From the NCBI GenBank assembly GCA_927417275.1, contig CAKMJV010000036.1, forward strand, positions 1 to 33,808: a stretch of DNA of 33,808 nt, written 5' to 3'. Positions 9,212-17,758 of this stretch are shown here, piece by piece. A program made the position numbers and the translations under genes. The notes under the pieces are model-generated. The model ran no database searches and was not told where the DNA came from. It saw only the letters and a list, made by a program, of their open reading frames with translations. The stretch is from an uncultured Clostridia bacterium. GTDB taxonomy: Bacteria > Bacillota > Clostridia > Peptostreptococcales > Acidaminobacteraceae. The number at the start of each line of letters is the position of its first letter. Positions within the stretch are counted from its first letter, which is position 1.

Positions 9212-9691
9212 ATGAAAATCACATTGATCAGCGTGGGCAAAATTAAAGAAAAGTACTTTGTGGACGCCATTAACGAATATGTAAAGCGCCTTTCAAAGTA
9301 CTGCCAACTCACACTTATAGAAGTCGCCGACGAAAAAGCCCCTGAAACCCTCTCCGACAAAGAGATGGTCCAAATCAAAGACAAAGAAGGGGAGCGCATC
9401 CTCTCAAAAATAAAAGACACCCAATACGTCATCACCCTAGAAATCGCAGGCAAACAACTCACCTCAGAAGGCCTCGCCGAAAAGATGGCACACCTCGCCC
9501 TCACAGGCCAATCCGACGTCGTCTTCATCATCGGCGGCAGCCTCGGCCTCTCCGATCTCATCCTCACCCGCTCAAACTTCGCCCTCTCGTTTTCAAAAAT
9601 GACCTTCCCACACCAACTGATGAAAGTGGTGTTGTTGGAGCAGATTTATCGGGGGTATCGGATTAATAAGGGGGAACCTTATCATAAATAG
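9212..9691 (+). CDS. rlmH: 23S rRNA (pseudouridine1915-N3)-methyltransferase RlmH
   Basis: SPOUT methyltransferase that modifies pseudouridine 1915 in helix 69 of 23S rRNA. The 159 residues equal the family length. The SAM-binding knot is visible in [13 protein letters not shown], followed by the [20 protein letters not shown] block and the conserved C-terminal tail GEPYHK that enters the active site. An AAAGGAG ribosome site precedes the ATG. The 3' end of this gene is the site where SCC elements insert in staphylococci (orfX), and here too it is the border of the island. The gene is intact because the insertion preserves the last codons. A stretch around 9420-9560 is unusually C-rich for this window, producing a long antisense open frame that I do not regard as a gene. 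Confidence 0.97.
   Translation: MKITLISVGKIKEKYFVDAINEYVKRLSKYCQLTLIEVADEKAPETLSDKEMVQIKDKEGERILSKIKDTQYVITLEIAGKQLTSEGLAEKMAHLALTGQSDVVFIIGGSLGLSDLILTRSNFALSFSKMTFPHQLMKVVLLEQIYRGYRINKGEPYHK
9671..9691 (+). other. attachment site at the rlmH 3' end (att copy 1)
   Basis: The final seven codons of rlmH, ending GAACCTTATCATAAATAG, are the first of five directly oriented copies of a 21-nt sequence. The core TATCATAAATAG matches the known SCC core at the staphylococcal rlmH end (TATCATAAATGA) except at the stop codon. Composition and gene content change immediately downstream, so this is the chromosome-island junction. Confidence 0.85.
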
Positions 9692-9778
9692 GTGAGGTTT
9701 TATCTTAATTTGAGAGAATGCAACATGTAAGAAAAAACTTTTTTCTTAGTTCAAAGTATTTATTTTGATTTGCATAAG

Positions 9779-9807
9779 TTGTCATAGAAATTTGGAAATG
9801 TTATACT
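9779..9807 (+). promoter_or_regulatory. sigma-A promoter of the ABC-3C operon
   Basis: TTGTCA at 9779-9784 and TATACT at 9802-9807 are separated by exactly 17 nt, placing a start near 9814, about 40 nt before the first gene. A near-perfect A/T palindrome (9728-9748) lies upstream, possibly the rlmH terminator or an att arm. Confidence 0.7.
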
Positions 9808-9855
9808 GTATATAAGATTATGTATATGTGATAAACTCTAAATTTTGGAGGCTGT

Positions 9856-10824
9856 ATGGATAGACACGATTACATTGAAAGTATTGTAAATTTTTTAAAA
9901 GGTATTACGGGAATAAATTTTCAATTACAAGTAAAAGAAGTGTTTCGTCTATACTATCAGCATAAAGGGTTTATTTATGAAATGCCTGATTTTTATGGTG
10001 GGGATGACAAGAATGATGGTTGGGTGAAAGATGAAGGGATTTTTTATCAAATTTTTGCTCCAACTAGGCTTAAAAATTCATTGTCAAAAGAAATGCAGGA
10101 AAAATTTGAAGAGGATTTAAGAGGTCTTTTAAAGAAAGTCTATAATGGACAAAAGTGGCAAGGAAATGTAAAAAAATTCATATTCATTGTAAATACATTT
10201 GATAACAATTTGCCTCATGACAGCGATGGATTTTATAATAATCTAGTTACGACAATGAAGGGACTCTATAATATTGATTTCGATTATCTAGTTACAAATA
10301 TGGATTACGTAAGGGATTGTTTGTATGAAATAGATGATATAGATATTTTGAAAAGGATATCATCTACTCTCAAAATAAGGAACATGATAGATTATAATGC
10401 AGTTACGGAAACGATGATTATTGAGCTGATTGAAGAAATATCTGGAGGAATTAATCGATTGGTTATTGGCGCTCATAACAGTTCATCTTATGAGAGGGTG
10501 TCTTCTGTAATGAAGATAACAATTAATAGCCTTGATGAAAAACGAGATGAAATAGAGAGTATTATCGCTAAATTAGATGTTGTGGATAAAGCAATCAAAG
10601 TGATTAATCAGGATGTACTAACCGAAAACAAGTTTGAAAGAGTTAAGAAATTTATAATATCTAGATATCACGAACTTTCATTAAAATTTTCTGGAGTAGA
10701 ACTTTATGAAAATTTACTTAATGAGCTAGTCACTTACATTAGAAGTAGAAACTTTTTTAATGTTCCGATGAAGTTCTTAATAGTATATGTATTCGATAAA
10801 TGTGATATTTTTGAGAGAGAGTAG
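9856..10824 (+). CDS. ABC-three component (ABC-3C) system effector-like protein
   Basis: A 322-residue protein, first gene of a three-gene operon. The N-terminal region has GGDDKNDGW followed by FYQIFAP, like the SMEK-type and related nuclease-like domains where an acidic patch and a Q/E-x-K/A strand form a restriction-endonuclease-like core; this assignment is by pattern only. The middle (about 200-260) is helical and the C-terminal third (about 255-322) matches the position of the ABC-3C C-terminal domain that links effectors to the ATPase. ABC-3C systems are predicted antiphage or anti-plasmid systems in which an SMC-like ATPase senses the invader and triggers the effector. A TGGAGG ribosome site precedes the ATG. 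AT content is much higher than in rlmH, supporting horizontal transfer. Confidence 0.65.
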   Translation: MDRHDYIESIVNFLKGITGINFQLQVKEVFRLYYQHKGFIYEMPDFYGGDDKNDGWVKDEGIFYQIFAPTRLKNSLSKEMQEKFEEDLRGLLKKVYNGQKWQGNVKKFIFIVNTFDNNLPHDSDGFYNNLVTTMKGLYNIDFDYLVTNMDYVRDCLYEIDDIDILKRISSTLKIRNMIDYNAVTETMIIELIEEISGGINRLVIGAHNSSSYERVSSVMKITINSLDEKRDEIESIIAKLDVVDKAIKVINQDVLTENKFERVKKFIISRYHELSLKFSGVELYENLLNELVTYIRSRNFFNVPMKFLIVYVFDKCDIFERE

Positions 10825-10832
10825 GTACTAAT

Positions 10833-11114
10833 ATGATTCTTCCGAATAAATATATTGCACTTTCTGAAAGTTTTATTGGACTAAGTGCTTTAATATTAGA
10901 AGTGTTGTACAATAAGGCTTTAACTATAGATAACCTTTGGAATGGCTTTAATAAGAAACAAGTCGAAAAAGGAAAATTAAGAGAAGGACCAACATTTCAA
11001 AAATTTGTTTATGTTTTGGAGTTCATGTATATGAGTGAAATGATCTCTTATAACGAGAAAGGGGAAATTAAGATTGAAAATAAAAAATATAAAACTAAAA
11101 AATCCCCAGAATGA
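10833..11114 (+). CDS. ABC-three component system middle component
   Basis: A 93-residue helical protein between effector and ATPase genes, the order expected for an ABC-3C middle component. Its opening MILPNKYIALSESFIGLSA and the winged-helix-like body (leucine-rich, TFQKFVYVLEFMYMSEMI) resemble the MC6-type group, which is thought to bridge the ATPase and effector. It begins 9 nt after the upstream gene and its last 41 nt overlap the ATPase gene in another frame, indicating tight translational coupling. No catalytic residues are apparent. Confidence 0.7.
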   Translation: MILPNKYIALSESFIGLSALILEVLYNKALTIDNLWNGFNKKQVEKGKLREGPTFQKFVYVLEFMYMSEMISYNEKGEIKIENKKYKTKKSPE

Positions 11115-12744
11115 AATTATAAGAGATATTGATTTTAATTTAGAGGGTATTTCTTTTATTTATGGAGATATTAAAGCACCATTAAACCCAAAAGCTACAA
11201 TAAATAGTCTAGGGAAAACTCTATTGATTAAATGTATTGATTACATTTATGGAGCAAACGAAGATACATCGGTAATAAAACATGATATTCATGGCTATAT
11301 AATTGAAGCAATAGTTATAAAAAACAATAAGTCCTATAATGTAATCAGAATTCTAGGTAATATTGAAGGAATACTTATAGACAATAGACCATACACACTT
11401 ACTGAATATAAAATTTTTTTTAATATTTCAAGAAGTGAAGTATCTCGGCAGTTATTAGTAAATAAAAAAAGTCATGTAATTAGTAGACAGACTAATCCGA
11501 ATAAAGAAGATGTATTATGTTATTTAAATTTGTTAGGATTAACTGATATTATTGATAAAATTGAAAATATATACAATGCTCAAGATAAAATTAAAAGTCT
11601 AAAAGATAATAAACAAGAACTCATAAGCTTCTATGGTAATTTTGATGCAAAACAGATAGATGAAGAGATTTATTTTATTGATAAAGAAATAGAACGTTTA
11701 ACTAAAGAGTTAGAAGTTATAACAGAAAAGATTAAACGAATTGAAGTATCTACCATTCAAAAGAGTGTTGTTGAAGAGTATTCTACCAAGAGTGAACTGT
11801 TGAAACTAAAGATCTCTGAATATCAGAAATCAAAGGTCGAGTCTCAACGGTTAATTAATTTTATTGAAAGTTCAAATAAAATTGATGTTACCAGTGAGCA
11901 TATCCTTGCTATTTATAATAAAACAAAACTCGAAGTTCCAGAGTATGTTAAAAAAGAACTAAATGAAGTTGAAGCTTTTCATAAAAAGGTGTTCGAAGAA
12001 CGCAAAGAGTTCTTACAAAACAAACTAGAGTTAATAGAAAAAATAAATACTAGTTTGAGTGAAGAAGTGAAAGAATTAAGCAATCAAGTTGATAAATTAG
12101 GTTATTTAATATCTGTTAATGAAGTGTATCAAGAATCAATCGAACTCTATGGTAAATTTAATAATGATTTACAGGAGTTAAAATATCGAGAAGGAAAATT
12201 ATCTCAAGTAAAAGAGTTGGATGAAAATATTGAAAATCAAGATAACATACTTACTACTAATTTTGAACAATCTGCTACAATTTTGAAAAAATACGATAAC
12301 TTAATAAGTAAGTATAGAGATTTTGTGTATACAATGACAAAAACTATTTATGATGAGGATGTTAATTCTTATTTTGATATCTTAATTAGAAAAAAACATC
12401 AAAGAACTAGACCTGCAACTATTGATATTAGTCTTAAAGGTGATACTGGAGAAGGAGTTAACGAAGTTAAAAAGAATCTTATAGACTATCTGTTATTTGA
12501 ATATAATTTAATTTTAGATTATCTTATTCAGGACTCATCATGCTATAATGGCATCGATCCGAGACAAGTTTCAAGTATGATAAAAGAAGTTGCGAGAATT
12601 GCTAACGAAACAAAGAAGCAAGCAATTATTGCAGTTAATAAGTACCAAATTGGTGGATATAGTGAATTGATCGATTTTATTGAGGAAAATAGTTCGGTGA
12701 CTTTATCGGAAGAGGATAAATTGTTCAAATTTAATTTTGAGTAG
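11074..12744 (+). CDS. SMC/RecN-like DUF2326 ATPase of an ABC-3C system
   Basis: A 556-residue ATPase with an ABC head split by a long coiled coil (about residues 165-420). The N-terminal head has a DUF2326-type Walker A, NSLGKTLLIKCIDYIYG, in which the usual GxxGxGK is relaxed. The C-terminal head has a signature-like GDTGEGVNEVKK segment and a Walker-B-like LDYLIQDSSC. It is the ATPase of the ABC-3C operon and probably senses DNA or phage structures, by analogy with SMC-like defence ATPases. The start is TTG at 11074, chosen because GAAAGGGG at 11056-11063 is well spaced and translation then begins MKIKNIKLKNPQNEI, like homologous heads. A terminator follows. Confidence 0.8.
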   Translation: MKIKNIKLKNPQNEIIRDIDFNLEGISFIYGDIKAPLNPKATINSLGKTLLIKCIDYIYGANEDTSVIKHDIHGYIIEAIVIKNNKSYNVIRILGNIEGILIDNRPYTLTEYKIFFNISRSEVSRQLLVNKKSHVISRQTNPNKEDVLCYLNLLGLTDIIDKIENIYNAQDKIKSLKDNKQELISFYGNFDAKQIDEEIYFIDKEIERLTKELEVITEKIKRIEVSTIQKSVVEEYSTKSELLKLKISEYQKSKVESQRLINFIESSNKIDVTSEHILAIYNKTKLEVPEYVKKELNEVEAFHKKVFEERKEFLQNKLELIEKINTSLSEEVKELSNQVDKLGYLISVNEVYQESIELYGKFNNDLQELKYREGKLSQVKELDENIENQDNILTTNFEQSATILKKYDNLISKYRDFVYTMTKTIYDEDVNSYFDILIRKKHQRTRPATIDISLKGDTGEGVNEVKKNLIDYLLFEYNLILDYLIQDSSCYNGIDPRQVSSMIKEVARIANETKKQAIIAVNKYQIGGYSELIDFIEENSSVTLSEEDKLFKFNFE

Positions 12745-12763
12745 AGATGTATATATATTAATG

Positions 12764-12794
12764 GCCACTTTTCAGTTATGGAAAGTGGTTTTTA
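12764..12794 (+). terminator. terminator of the ABC-3C operon
   Basis: The stem CCACTTT (12764-12770) pairs with AAAGTGG (12782-12788) and is followed by TTTTTATT. It closes the defence operon before the second att copy. Confidence 0.75.
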
Positions 12795-12880
12795 TTGGTT
12801 CAAATAATGTGATTATCAAGTATGTTGAATCATTTAAGGTAAGCAAAGTTAGTAGAAAAAACCGAACTTTAAAGTTGTAC

Positions 12881-12901
12881 GGTGAACCGTATCATAAGTG
12901 A
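12881..12901 (+). other. att copy 2, left border of element B
   Basis: Contains GAACCGTATCATAAGTGA, which in the rlmH frame reads Gly-Glu-Pro-Tyr-His-Lys-stop, identical in protein sense to the RlmH tail despite different codons. A perfect palindrome AACTTTAAAGTT lies just upstream (12865-12876). The serine recombinase gene ends 448 nt downstream. Confidence 0.85.
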
Positions 12902-13304
12902 TTTTACGAATTTAGTATCGTATTTATATCTGTCCTCTTTTAAATTCGAAAGAGGACATTTGGTATTGTCAATCGAAAATTGGTCCAATCCAATCAATCA
13001 TTTGAAAAAGGAGCCACTAAATCTTGTATTATGAAACAAAACGATTCGGCAATTTTATTTAGTTATTCGCGTCCATTGGTTACACTTATAACTGTGGAAG
13101 AAAATCTTCTACCGCTTGTACTACCACTCTTTAATTTTAAGGCGTAAAAGTTGAACCCTAAACCGCTCCTAACTTTGCTTTCTGTATCCTTTAAGGGAAA
13201 AAACATACCGTGATAAGAATTAAGCCTTCACATTGGGTTAGAATCGGAAGTTATGTAACCGCGTGTCTCGAATGCTATGTATAGAAATTGTTTATAAAAG
13301 TTAT
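12902..13304. other. non-coding stretch between att copy 2 and the recombinase
   Basis: No open frame here looks like a gene on either strand. It holds one strong hairpin, TGTCCTCTTT (12931-12940) pairing with AAAGAGGACA (12949-12958), close to the att copy and not followed by a convincing T-run. It may be a recombinase-binding arm or a weak terminator. The rest is featureless to me. Confidence 0.5.
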
Positions 13305-13341
13305 GGTTAAGGGCTACAATCAGCTATATAGCCCCTTAACC
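13305..13341 (-). terminator. hairpin downstream of the recombinase gene
   Basis: On the minus strand GGTTAAGGGGCT pairs with AGCCCTTAACC across a short loop, 8 nt after the recombinase stop. The following tract is A/T-rich rather than a pure T-run, so it is a moderate terminator. Confidence 0.6.
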
Positions 13342-13348
13342 AACTTAC

Positions 13349-14887
13349 TTAGTTTGTTAAATCCATCAAATCATTCAATCTAGTTTGTGTTGAAGAAAAA
13401 GAATAATGAATTTCGACATGCTCACTGTCATTTACAACGATCTTATCAACGAATCTGTTGAGAGTTGCTCGTGACCAATCATTAAAAGCTAAGGCATCAT
13501 CAACCATCTTCTTCATCTTATCTAATTTAAGATCACTGCTCTGTTGCTGAGAAGCATTTTCCAAACCCATTAATTCTTGATGCAAAGAGAGGATTTCACT
13601 ATCCAGAGATTCAATATACTGTTTAAACTGCGCCTCGGTAAACACTTTTTCAAGAAGTCTGTCCATCGCCAAAATTTTCTTTTTCTCAATCTCATTCAGC
13701 TTTTGTTTGATCCCATTGATTCGAGTTTTAACTTTTTTCTCTCTTTCACGTTGTTTCACATTGAAAACAGCATATAGTTTTTCTCTATCCACCAAGTCCG
13801 AAAACGCCTGCAAATCCTTTTTTATGACTTCTTTCAGATCGTTTTCACTAATTGCCTTTGGTGAACATGCCTTTCGGCCAAGCTTATTATAAAGACCACA
13901 GATATACTCGTTCGATTTCTTTCCTTTATAATGAAAATGTTTGCCACATTCACCACAAACGAGAAGCTCAGTAAAGGGATGGATGATTTCATGCGGTTTC
14001 GTTGAGACCAAAGCATTGTTTTGCGTAGGCTTCCTTCTCTTTTTTATTAAATTTTGAACAAAGTAAAATTCATCTTTGTTGATTATCGCTTCATGGGTAT
14101 TTTCAACGACTATGTGTTCAGAAGGCGGAATTGCTTTTCTCTTCATGATCGTTATGTCATAATTAGTTTCCTTTCCTTGAACCAAGTCACCAGTATAGTT
14201 GCGATTCTCAAGAATTGATCTCACAGATGAGCCATGCCAAATAGGTGTGGCATTTTTTTTGCCTGCAACTTGTGAAGGTGAAGGTATCGACTTGTCGTAC
14301 ATTGTGCGAGCAATCTTGTCAAAGCCTTTGCCCTCTTGAAACAATCTGAAGATGTGTCGAATGACTTCGGGCGTTTCATCATCACGAATAAAAAGTTTGT
14401 TATCTCTGACAAAGTAACCATAAGGTGGCACCGAACCTAGAAATTTACCGCTTTTGTATTTCTGGACAATCACTTTTTTAATCCGTTGTGACATTTTAGC
14501 GCTTTCAAATTCATAAAGCCAAGAAAATAGTCCTGTGACATCACTTGAATCTTTCGTCGTATCAATGGCGCCATCTAAAGTGACGAGGTGCACACCGATC
14601 ACTTTGAGTTGCTTTATGATGTTCATCGCAAATTCTTGATTTCTAGCCAATCTGCTGAGTTCCTTTGCAATGATCACCTGAAATTTTCCAGATTTAGCAT
14701 CACTCAAAAGTTTCGAAATTTCGGTTCTATTAGCCTTTGTACCGGATTTTGACTCTTTATAGACGTAATGATATGGCTCCCAACCCTTCCTTTTTATGAC
14801 GTCTCGAATAATTTCTTCTTGATTACATAATGAATCCTTTTGTTCTTCTTTTGTTGTTGATACCCTTGAATAAATTGCAGCGATCAT
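13349..14887 (-). CDS. large serine recombinase (SCC Ccr-like role)
   Basis: A 512-residue site-specific recombinase. The N-terminal resolvase domain (about 1-145) begins IAAIYSRVSTTKEEQ, with the nucleophile Ser10 and adjacent arginine, and contains KELSRLARNQEF. A recombinase domain follows (about 155-270, with PPYGYF and the NRNYTGDLVQGK block), then a zinc ribbon (CGECGKHFHYKG to CGLY and CSP, about 317-348) and a long coiled coil (about 370-455). This is the layout of large serine integrases including Ccr. It sits just inside att copy 2 and is the only recombinase seen, so it is the best candidate to move all segments of the array. Its ATG overlaps the stop of the 53-residue gene (ATGA), so expression is coupled. 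Confidence 0.92.
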   Translation of the reverse strand: MIAAIYSRVSTTKEEQKDSLCNQEEIIRDVIKRKGWEPYHYVYKESKSGTKANRTEISKLLSDAKSGKFQVIIAKELSRLARNQEFAMNIIKQLKVIGVHLVTLDGAIDTTKDSSDVTGLFSWLYEFESAKMSQRIKKVIVQKYKSGKFLGSVPPYGYFVRDNKLFIRDDETPEVIRHIFRLFQEGKGFDKIARTMYDKSIPSPSQVAGKKNATPIWHGSSVRSILENRNYTGDLVQGKETNYDITIMKRKAIPPSEHIVVENTHEAIINKDEFYFVQNLIKKRRKPTQNNALVSTKPHEIIHPFTELLVCGECGKHFHYKGKKSNEYICGLYNKLGRKACSPKAISENDLKEVIKKDLQAFSDLVDREKLYAVFNVKQREREKKVKTRINGIKQKLNEIEKKKILAMDRLLEKVFTEAQFKQYIESLDSEILSLHQELMGLENASQQQSSDLKLDKMKKMVDDALAFNDWSRATLNRFVDKIVVNDSEHVEIHYSFSSTQTRLNDLMDLTN

Positions 14888-15045
14888 TCTGCCACCTCCG
14901 TTTCCGCTAGTGGCAAGTCTTTGACATCATTATAAACCTGATCCATCACTATTTCAAACCAACTGAGCACATTTTCTTCGAAGGATATCGAATTTTCATT
15001 AAAAACTTTTTTGACATTGAGCACTTTGGGGTTTTTATCAGTCAT
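14884..15045 (-). CDS. 53-residue protein coupled to the recombinase
   Basis: A short gene filling the gap between the regulator and recombinase genes on the minus strand. Its ATG overlaps the end of the regulator (ATGACTGA, 8-nt overlap) and its TGA overlaps the recombinase ATG by 2 nt, so all three are translationally coupled. The product begins MTDKNPKVLNVKKVF, is acidic at its end (LAETEVAE) and has one amphipathic helix (VLSWFEIVMDQVYNDV). I recognise no family. Position and size suggest an accessory or directionality factor for the recombinase, but that is inference. The ribosome site would lie within the regulator gene. Confidence 0.65.
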   Translation of the reverse strand: MTDKNPKVLNVKKVFNENSISFEENVLSWFEIVMDQVYNDVKDLPLAETEVAE

Positions 15046-15661
15046 TTTGATCACCAACTTCTGTGACTAAAATGCCATCAAATAACTTAAGGAGGTCTAT
15101 TTTCAAATACTCGGCAATTTCGACGAAAATGGTAATGTTTATGGCAGGATAGCTTTTGTCCGTTTTTTGTTTTTTCTGTAATTTGTAAAATGTATTTCGA
15201 CTTCTTCCAATGCCTTCAAATAGTTGAGAAATAGTGACATTTTGATCTTTACAAGCTTTTTTTACATTTTCGGAAGTTTTGATTGAAATAAATTTTCTGT
15301 AAGTTTCATATTCAAATAGATCATCATCTGCATGATCCTCCAGTACTTCTGTGAGTTCATCAAGTAGGTACAATTCCTTGTATTCGTTCCAATTTTTGAC
15401 TTCCTTATCTCCGATCATATCATCAGGAGACATACGCAATTTCAAACAAAGTAGAGCGAAAGTCACAAAATCAGGAAGTGAATTTTCATTATCCCGGTTA
15501 CAAAATCGATAAAGGGAGCTTCTATCTATTCCCGCTATTTCTGCGATCGCTTCTTGGGCAATAAAATAGTGAAACGTTAATTCATTATCTTCATTTTTCA
15601 TCAAATTTAGTCTTTGATTGATATTGTTGCAAATATTTACTTTTAAATTTTTCTTTTCCAT
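15038..15661 (-). CDS. DNA-binding regulator with two helix-turn-helix regions
   Basis: A 207-residue protein heading the recombinase operon. An N-terminal helix-turn-helix-like segment, QEAIAEIAGIDRSSLYRFC (about 31-51), and a second, TISQLFEGIGRSRNTFYKLQ (about 142-161), both have the spacing of XRE/Tet-type motifs, suggesting a duplicated DNA-binding unit. A charged linker separates them. It is divergent from the transfer module, with 326 nt of control DNA between, so it probably regulates both operons of the element and may repress excision; this is inferred from layout. No peptidase (CI/LexA-type) domain is visible. The start has a weak GAGGAAATG context (ribosome site GGTGAGG). Confidence 0.7.
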   Translation of the reverse strand: MEKKNLKVNICNNINQRLNLMKNEDNELTFHYFIAQEAIAEIAGIDRSSLYRFCNRDNENSLPDFVTFALLCLKLRMSPDDMIGDKEVKNWNEYKELYLLDELTEVLEDHADDDLFEYETYRKFISIKTSENVKKACKDQNVTISQLFEGIGRSRNTFYKLQKKQKTDKSYPAINITIFVEIAEYLKIDLLKLFDGILVTEVGDQND

Positions 15662-15987
15662 TTCCTCACCTCAAGTTTTATTTGCGCAAGCTCAAGGTCG
15701 AAAATTGTGATCACCTCCAAAGACCCTCGATTTCATAAAATGAGCATTGCGCATTCATCCAGCAGTGCCCGTTTAATCATCAATAGGTTTAGTATTATTG
15801 CACCTATCCGCAAAGTGGATAAACGCATATGTCGCGTATTGCGGATTTTCCGTCGGTTTTTGGCCTTTTAAATAATATGTTTTTGTAACATATTCAAAAA
15901 AAACCTGTACCCTTTGTGCAAAGCCACTTCTCAGGAATAAGTTATGATGTAAACAGTACTAAAAATAAAAATTTGAGGAGCAAAAAG
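15662..15987. promoter_or_regulatory. divergent control region of element B
   Basis: This region separates the recombinase operon (minus) from the transfer/replication operon (plus). It contains ATCCGCAA (15806-15813) facing TTGCGGAT (15839-15846), a nested TATCC-N7-GGATA, and a separate 8-bp inverted repeat, AATATGTT (15874-15881) with AACATATT (15887-15894). These are candidate operators for the upstream regulator or part of an oriT. I cannot place a convincing sigma-A promoter pair, although TATGAT at 15943-15948 could be a -10 box for the plus operon. Confidence 0.5.
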
Positions 15988-16335
15988 ATGAAAATTACTG
16001 AATTAAAAATCACAAAAGATCAAGTTTCTGGAAATGGGCCACTGATTTTAGTGGAGATCAGAGAGGTCTATGACTATGAAGGGGGTGAAAAAACCAATCG
16101 ACTTCTGGGTTACAAGTATCAAGTAATCGCTCCTATGCGAAAATATGAGAGCGCATTTGTTAAGGTGGAGAGTACAGCACCCATTATCACCACTGAAGAG
16201 TTAGAGGAGACAGACACACCAATCCTTGTGGATTTTGAAGGATTTGAAGGCAAATTTTACAAATACAACGGCGATTACGCCTTCTCGGCTAAGGCTAAGG
16301 CAATTAAGATTGTGTCCGGAAAGGTGGGGAAATAA
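15988..16335 (+). CDS. small conserved protein at the YdcP/DUF961 position of an IME/ICE module
   Basis: A 115-residue protein starting at the ATG with GAGGAGC 6 nt upstream; a longer in-frame start at 15916 lacks a ribosome site. It is beta-rich (LKITKDQVSGNGPLILVEI, YKYQVIAP) without catalytic motifs. Its place directly before a TcpA/FtsK ATPase and a rolling-circle Rep is the place of YdcP/Orf22-23-type (DUF961) proteins in Tn916/ICEBs1-like elements, where they act in replication or processing of the transferred strand. Sequence similarity to DUF961 is only suggestive. The stop overlaps the next start (TAATG). Confidence 0.6.
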   Translation: MKITELKITKDQVSGNGPLILVEIREVYDYEGGEKTNRLLGYKYQVIAPMRKYESAFVKVESTAPIITTEELEETDTPILVDFEGFEGKFYKYNGDYAFSAKAKAIKIVSGKVGK

Positions 16336-17747
16336 TGAATCTGCCTCCTGAAACGAAGACAAAACTCTATCTTGTAGCAGGAGGTGTGGCCATCCTAATC
16401 GGATGTGTCACATTCCTGAGATTCAAACTATCCAATGAAGAATTTGTTAGTGCATTGTTTTTAATTACACTGGGAGGTTTTAAACTTATGGAATTTTTAA
16501 AGAATGAAAAAGTTAAACAAGAACAACAAACACAGGAACAACTGGTAAAAATGCAATCCGAGTTTTTAGAAGCGTTAAAACCGATATTGAAACCGATCAC
16601 GAAACAATTAAAACTTTATTTGCCTGTTGGCAGTTCATTCGACACTTATCGTGAATGCGAGACTTTTTTCTTTTTTAAGTTGAAACTCAAACGAATTCAT
16701 CTCCCTTTGATCAACGAAGAAGAACTGTTGCCCATTGACGAGATTTTGCAAGAGTTTATCAATGAAAATTTGCGCAGTGAAAATGAAAACAGGTTCGAGT
16801 TCATGAAGCGTTTTTACACAACCGAAGAGCTGCGCGCCTTGGTAGATCGCAATAAGCCCCCTATTAGAGTTAGAAAGATTTATCAAGAGGCCTCAGGTTT
16901 TTGCATCGATTTTGAAATCCACAAACGTAATTCAAATTATTTCCATCAAGAAAGCAAAAAAAAAAATAGTCCCCCCAAAAAATATCCCTATAATCACAAC
17001 ATTCCCGAAATCAAAGGGACTAAAATCCCACTTGCTGTCAAAGAGGCTTATTTAAATGCAGGGATTCCCGCTTATAAATCGATGCTGTATTGGGATTATG
17101 AGAAATATCCACATCTTTTACTAACTGGGACAACCGGCTCTGGAAAATCATCATTTTTGTACGAAATCCTTCATAATTTGGTATTTGTTAACGAGTCAAC
17201 ACTGCTGGTCTCAGATTTTAAAGGGGATGATGCCCTCGAATTTCTAGAAGAGTATCCTCATTTTTATAAGTACAAAGATGCTTTCAAAGGCTTAGAATTG
17301 CTCCATAACTATCTAAAAGAACGCCAAGCAGGCAATAAGGACCGTTCACCTGTTTTTCTCGTATTTGATGAATTTGCAGCCTTTATAGCATCTCAAAACG
17401 ACAAAAAGACCTCCGACAAATATAAAGAAATGTTGTCAGAGATCGCGATGATGGGGCGTTCGTTCAAACTTCATTTAATTTTATCGATGCAACGACCCGA
17501 CTCGAGTTATTTTGGAGCCGGTGGTGCCCGTGACAATCTCATCAACTCATTTGTTGTTACACTTGGAAGTCAAACAAAGGAGTCAGTCAAGATGCTATTT
17601 GACGGCTTTTCATCAGAAATTGAACAGGATCGAGAGGCGGGTTCAGGTTATGCTTTAGTCGGTGGCTCTAAACTTCATGCTATCAAAAGCGTCTGGATTA
17701 CCTCTCAGAATTACTATCAATCCGAAATCTTGAACAAACTGCTTTAG
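16335..17747 (+). CDS. FtsK/SpoIIIE-type coupling ATPase (TcpA-like)
   Basis: A 470-residue membrane-anchored ATPase. Two hydrophobic segments lie at the N-terminus (about 10-26 and 34-55), then a charged linker, then a FtsK-like motor with Walker A GTTGSGKS at residues 265-272 and Walker B VFLVFDEF (Asp345, Glu346). LILSMQRPDSSYFGAGGARDN is the FtsK-like sensor block. It is shorter than chromosomal FtsK/SpoIIIE and lacks their gamma domain, as expected for TcpA/YdcQ coupling proteins that recruit relaxase-bound DNA to a conjugation pore. No other conjugation genes are present, so the element would need a helper's secretion channel, as IMEs do. An A-run at 16957-16967 encodes a KKKN stretch. 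Confidence 0.85.
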   Translation: MNLPPETKTKLYLVAGGVAILIGCVTFLRFKLSNEEFVSALFLITLGGFKLMEFLKNEKVKQEQQTQEQLVKMQSEFLEALKPILKPITKQLKLYLPVGSSFDTYRECETFFFFKLKLKRIHLPLINEEELLPIDEILQEFINENLRSENENRFEFMKRFYTTEELRALVDRNKPPIRVRKIYQEASGFCIDFEIHKRNSNYFHQESKKKNSPPKKYPYNHNIPEIKGTKIPLAVKEAYLNAGIPAYKSMLYWDYEKYPHLLLTGTTGSGKSSFLYEILHNLVFVNESTLLVSDFKGDDALEFLEEYPHFYKYKDAFKGLELLHNYLKERQAGNKDRSPVFLVFDEFAAFIASQNDKKTSDKYKEMLSEIAMMGRSFKLHLILSMQRPDSSYFGAGGARDNLINSFVVTLGSQTKESVKMLFDGFSSEIEQDREAGSGYALVGGSKLHAIKSVWITSQNYYQSEILNKLL

Positions 17748-17758
17748 CACCTGCTTTT

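Noticed and set aside
9175..9567. A 130-codon minus-strand open frame opposite rlmH
   Set aside because: It is antisense to a highly conserved gene, its composition mirrors the C-rich rlmH strand, and the product has no recognisable fold.
12902..13304. Search for a small gene between att copy 2 and the recombinase
   Set aside because: All frames are short, lack ribosome sites and show no coding pattern.
15935..15950. AAGTTATGATG as an inverted att core
   Set aside because: Only seven bases match in reverse and the position suggests a -10 promoter box instead.
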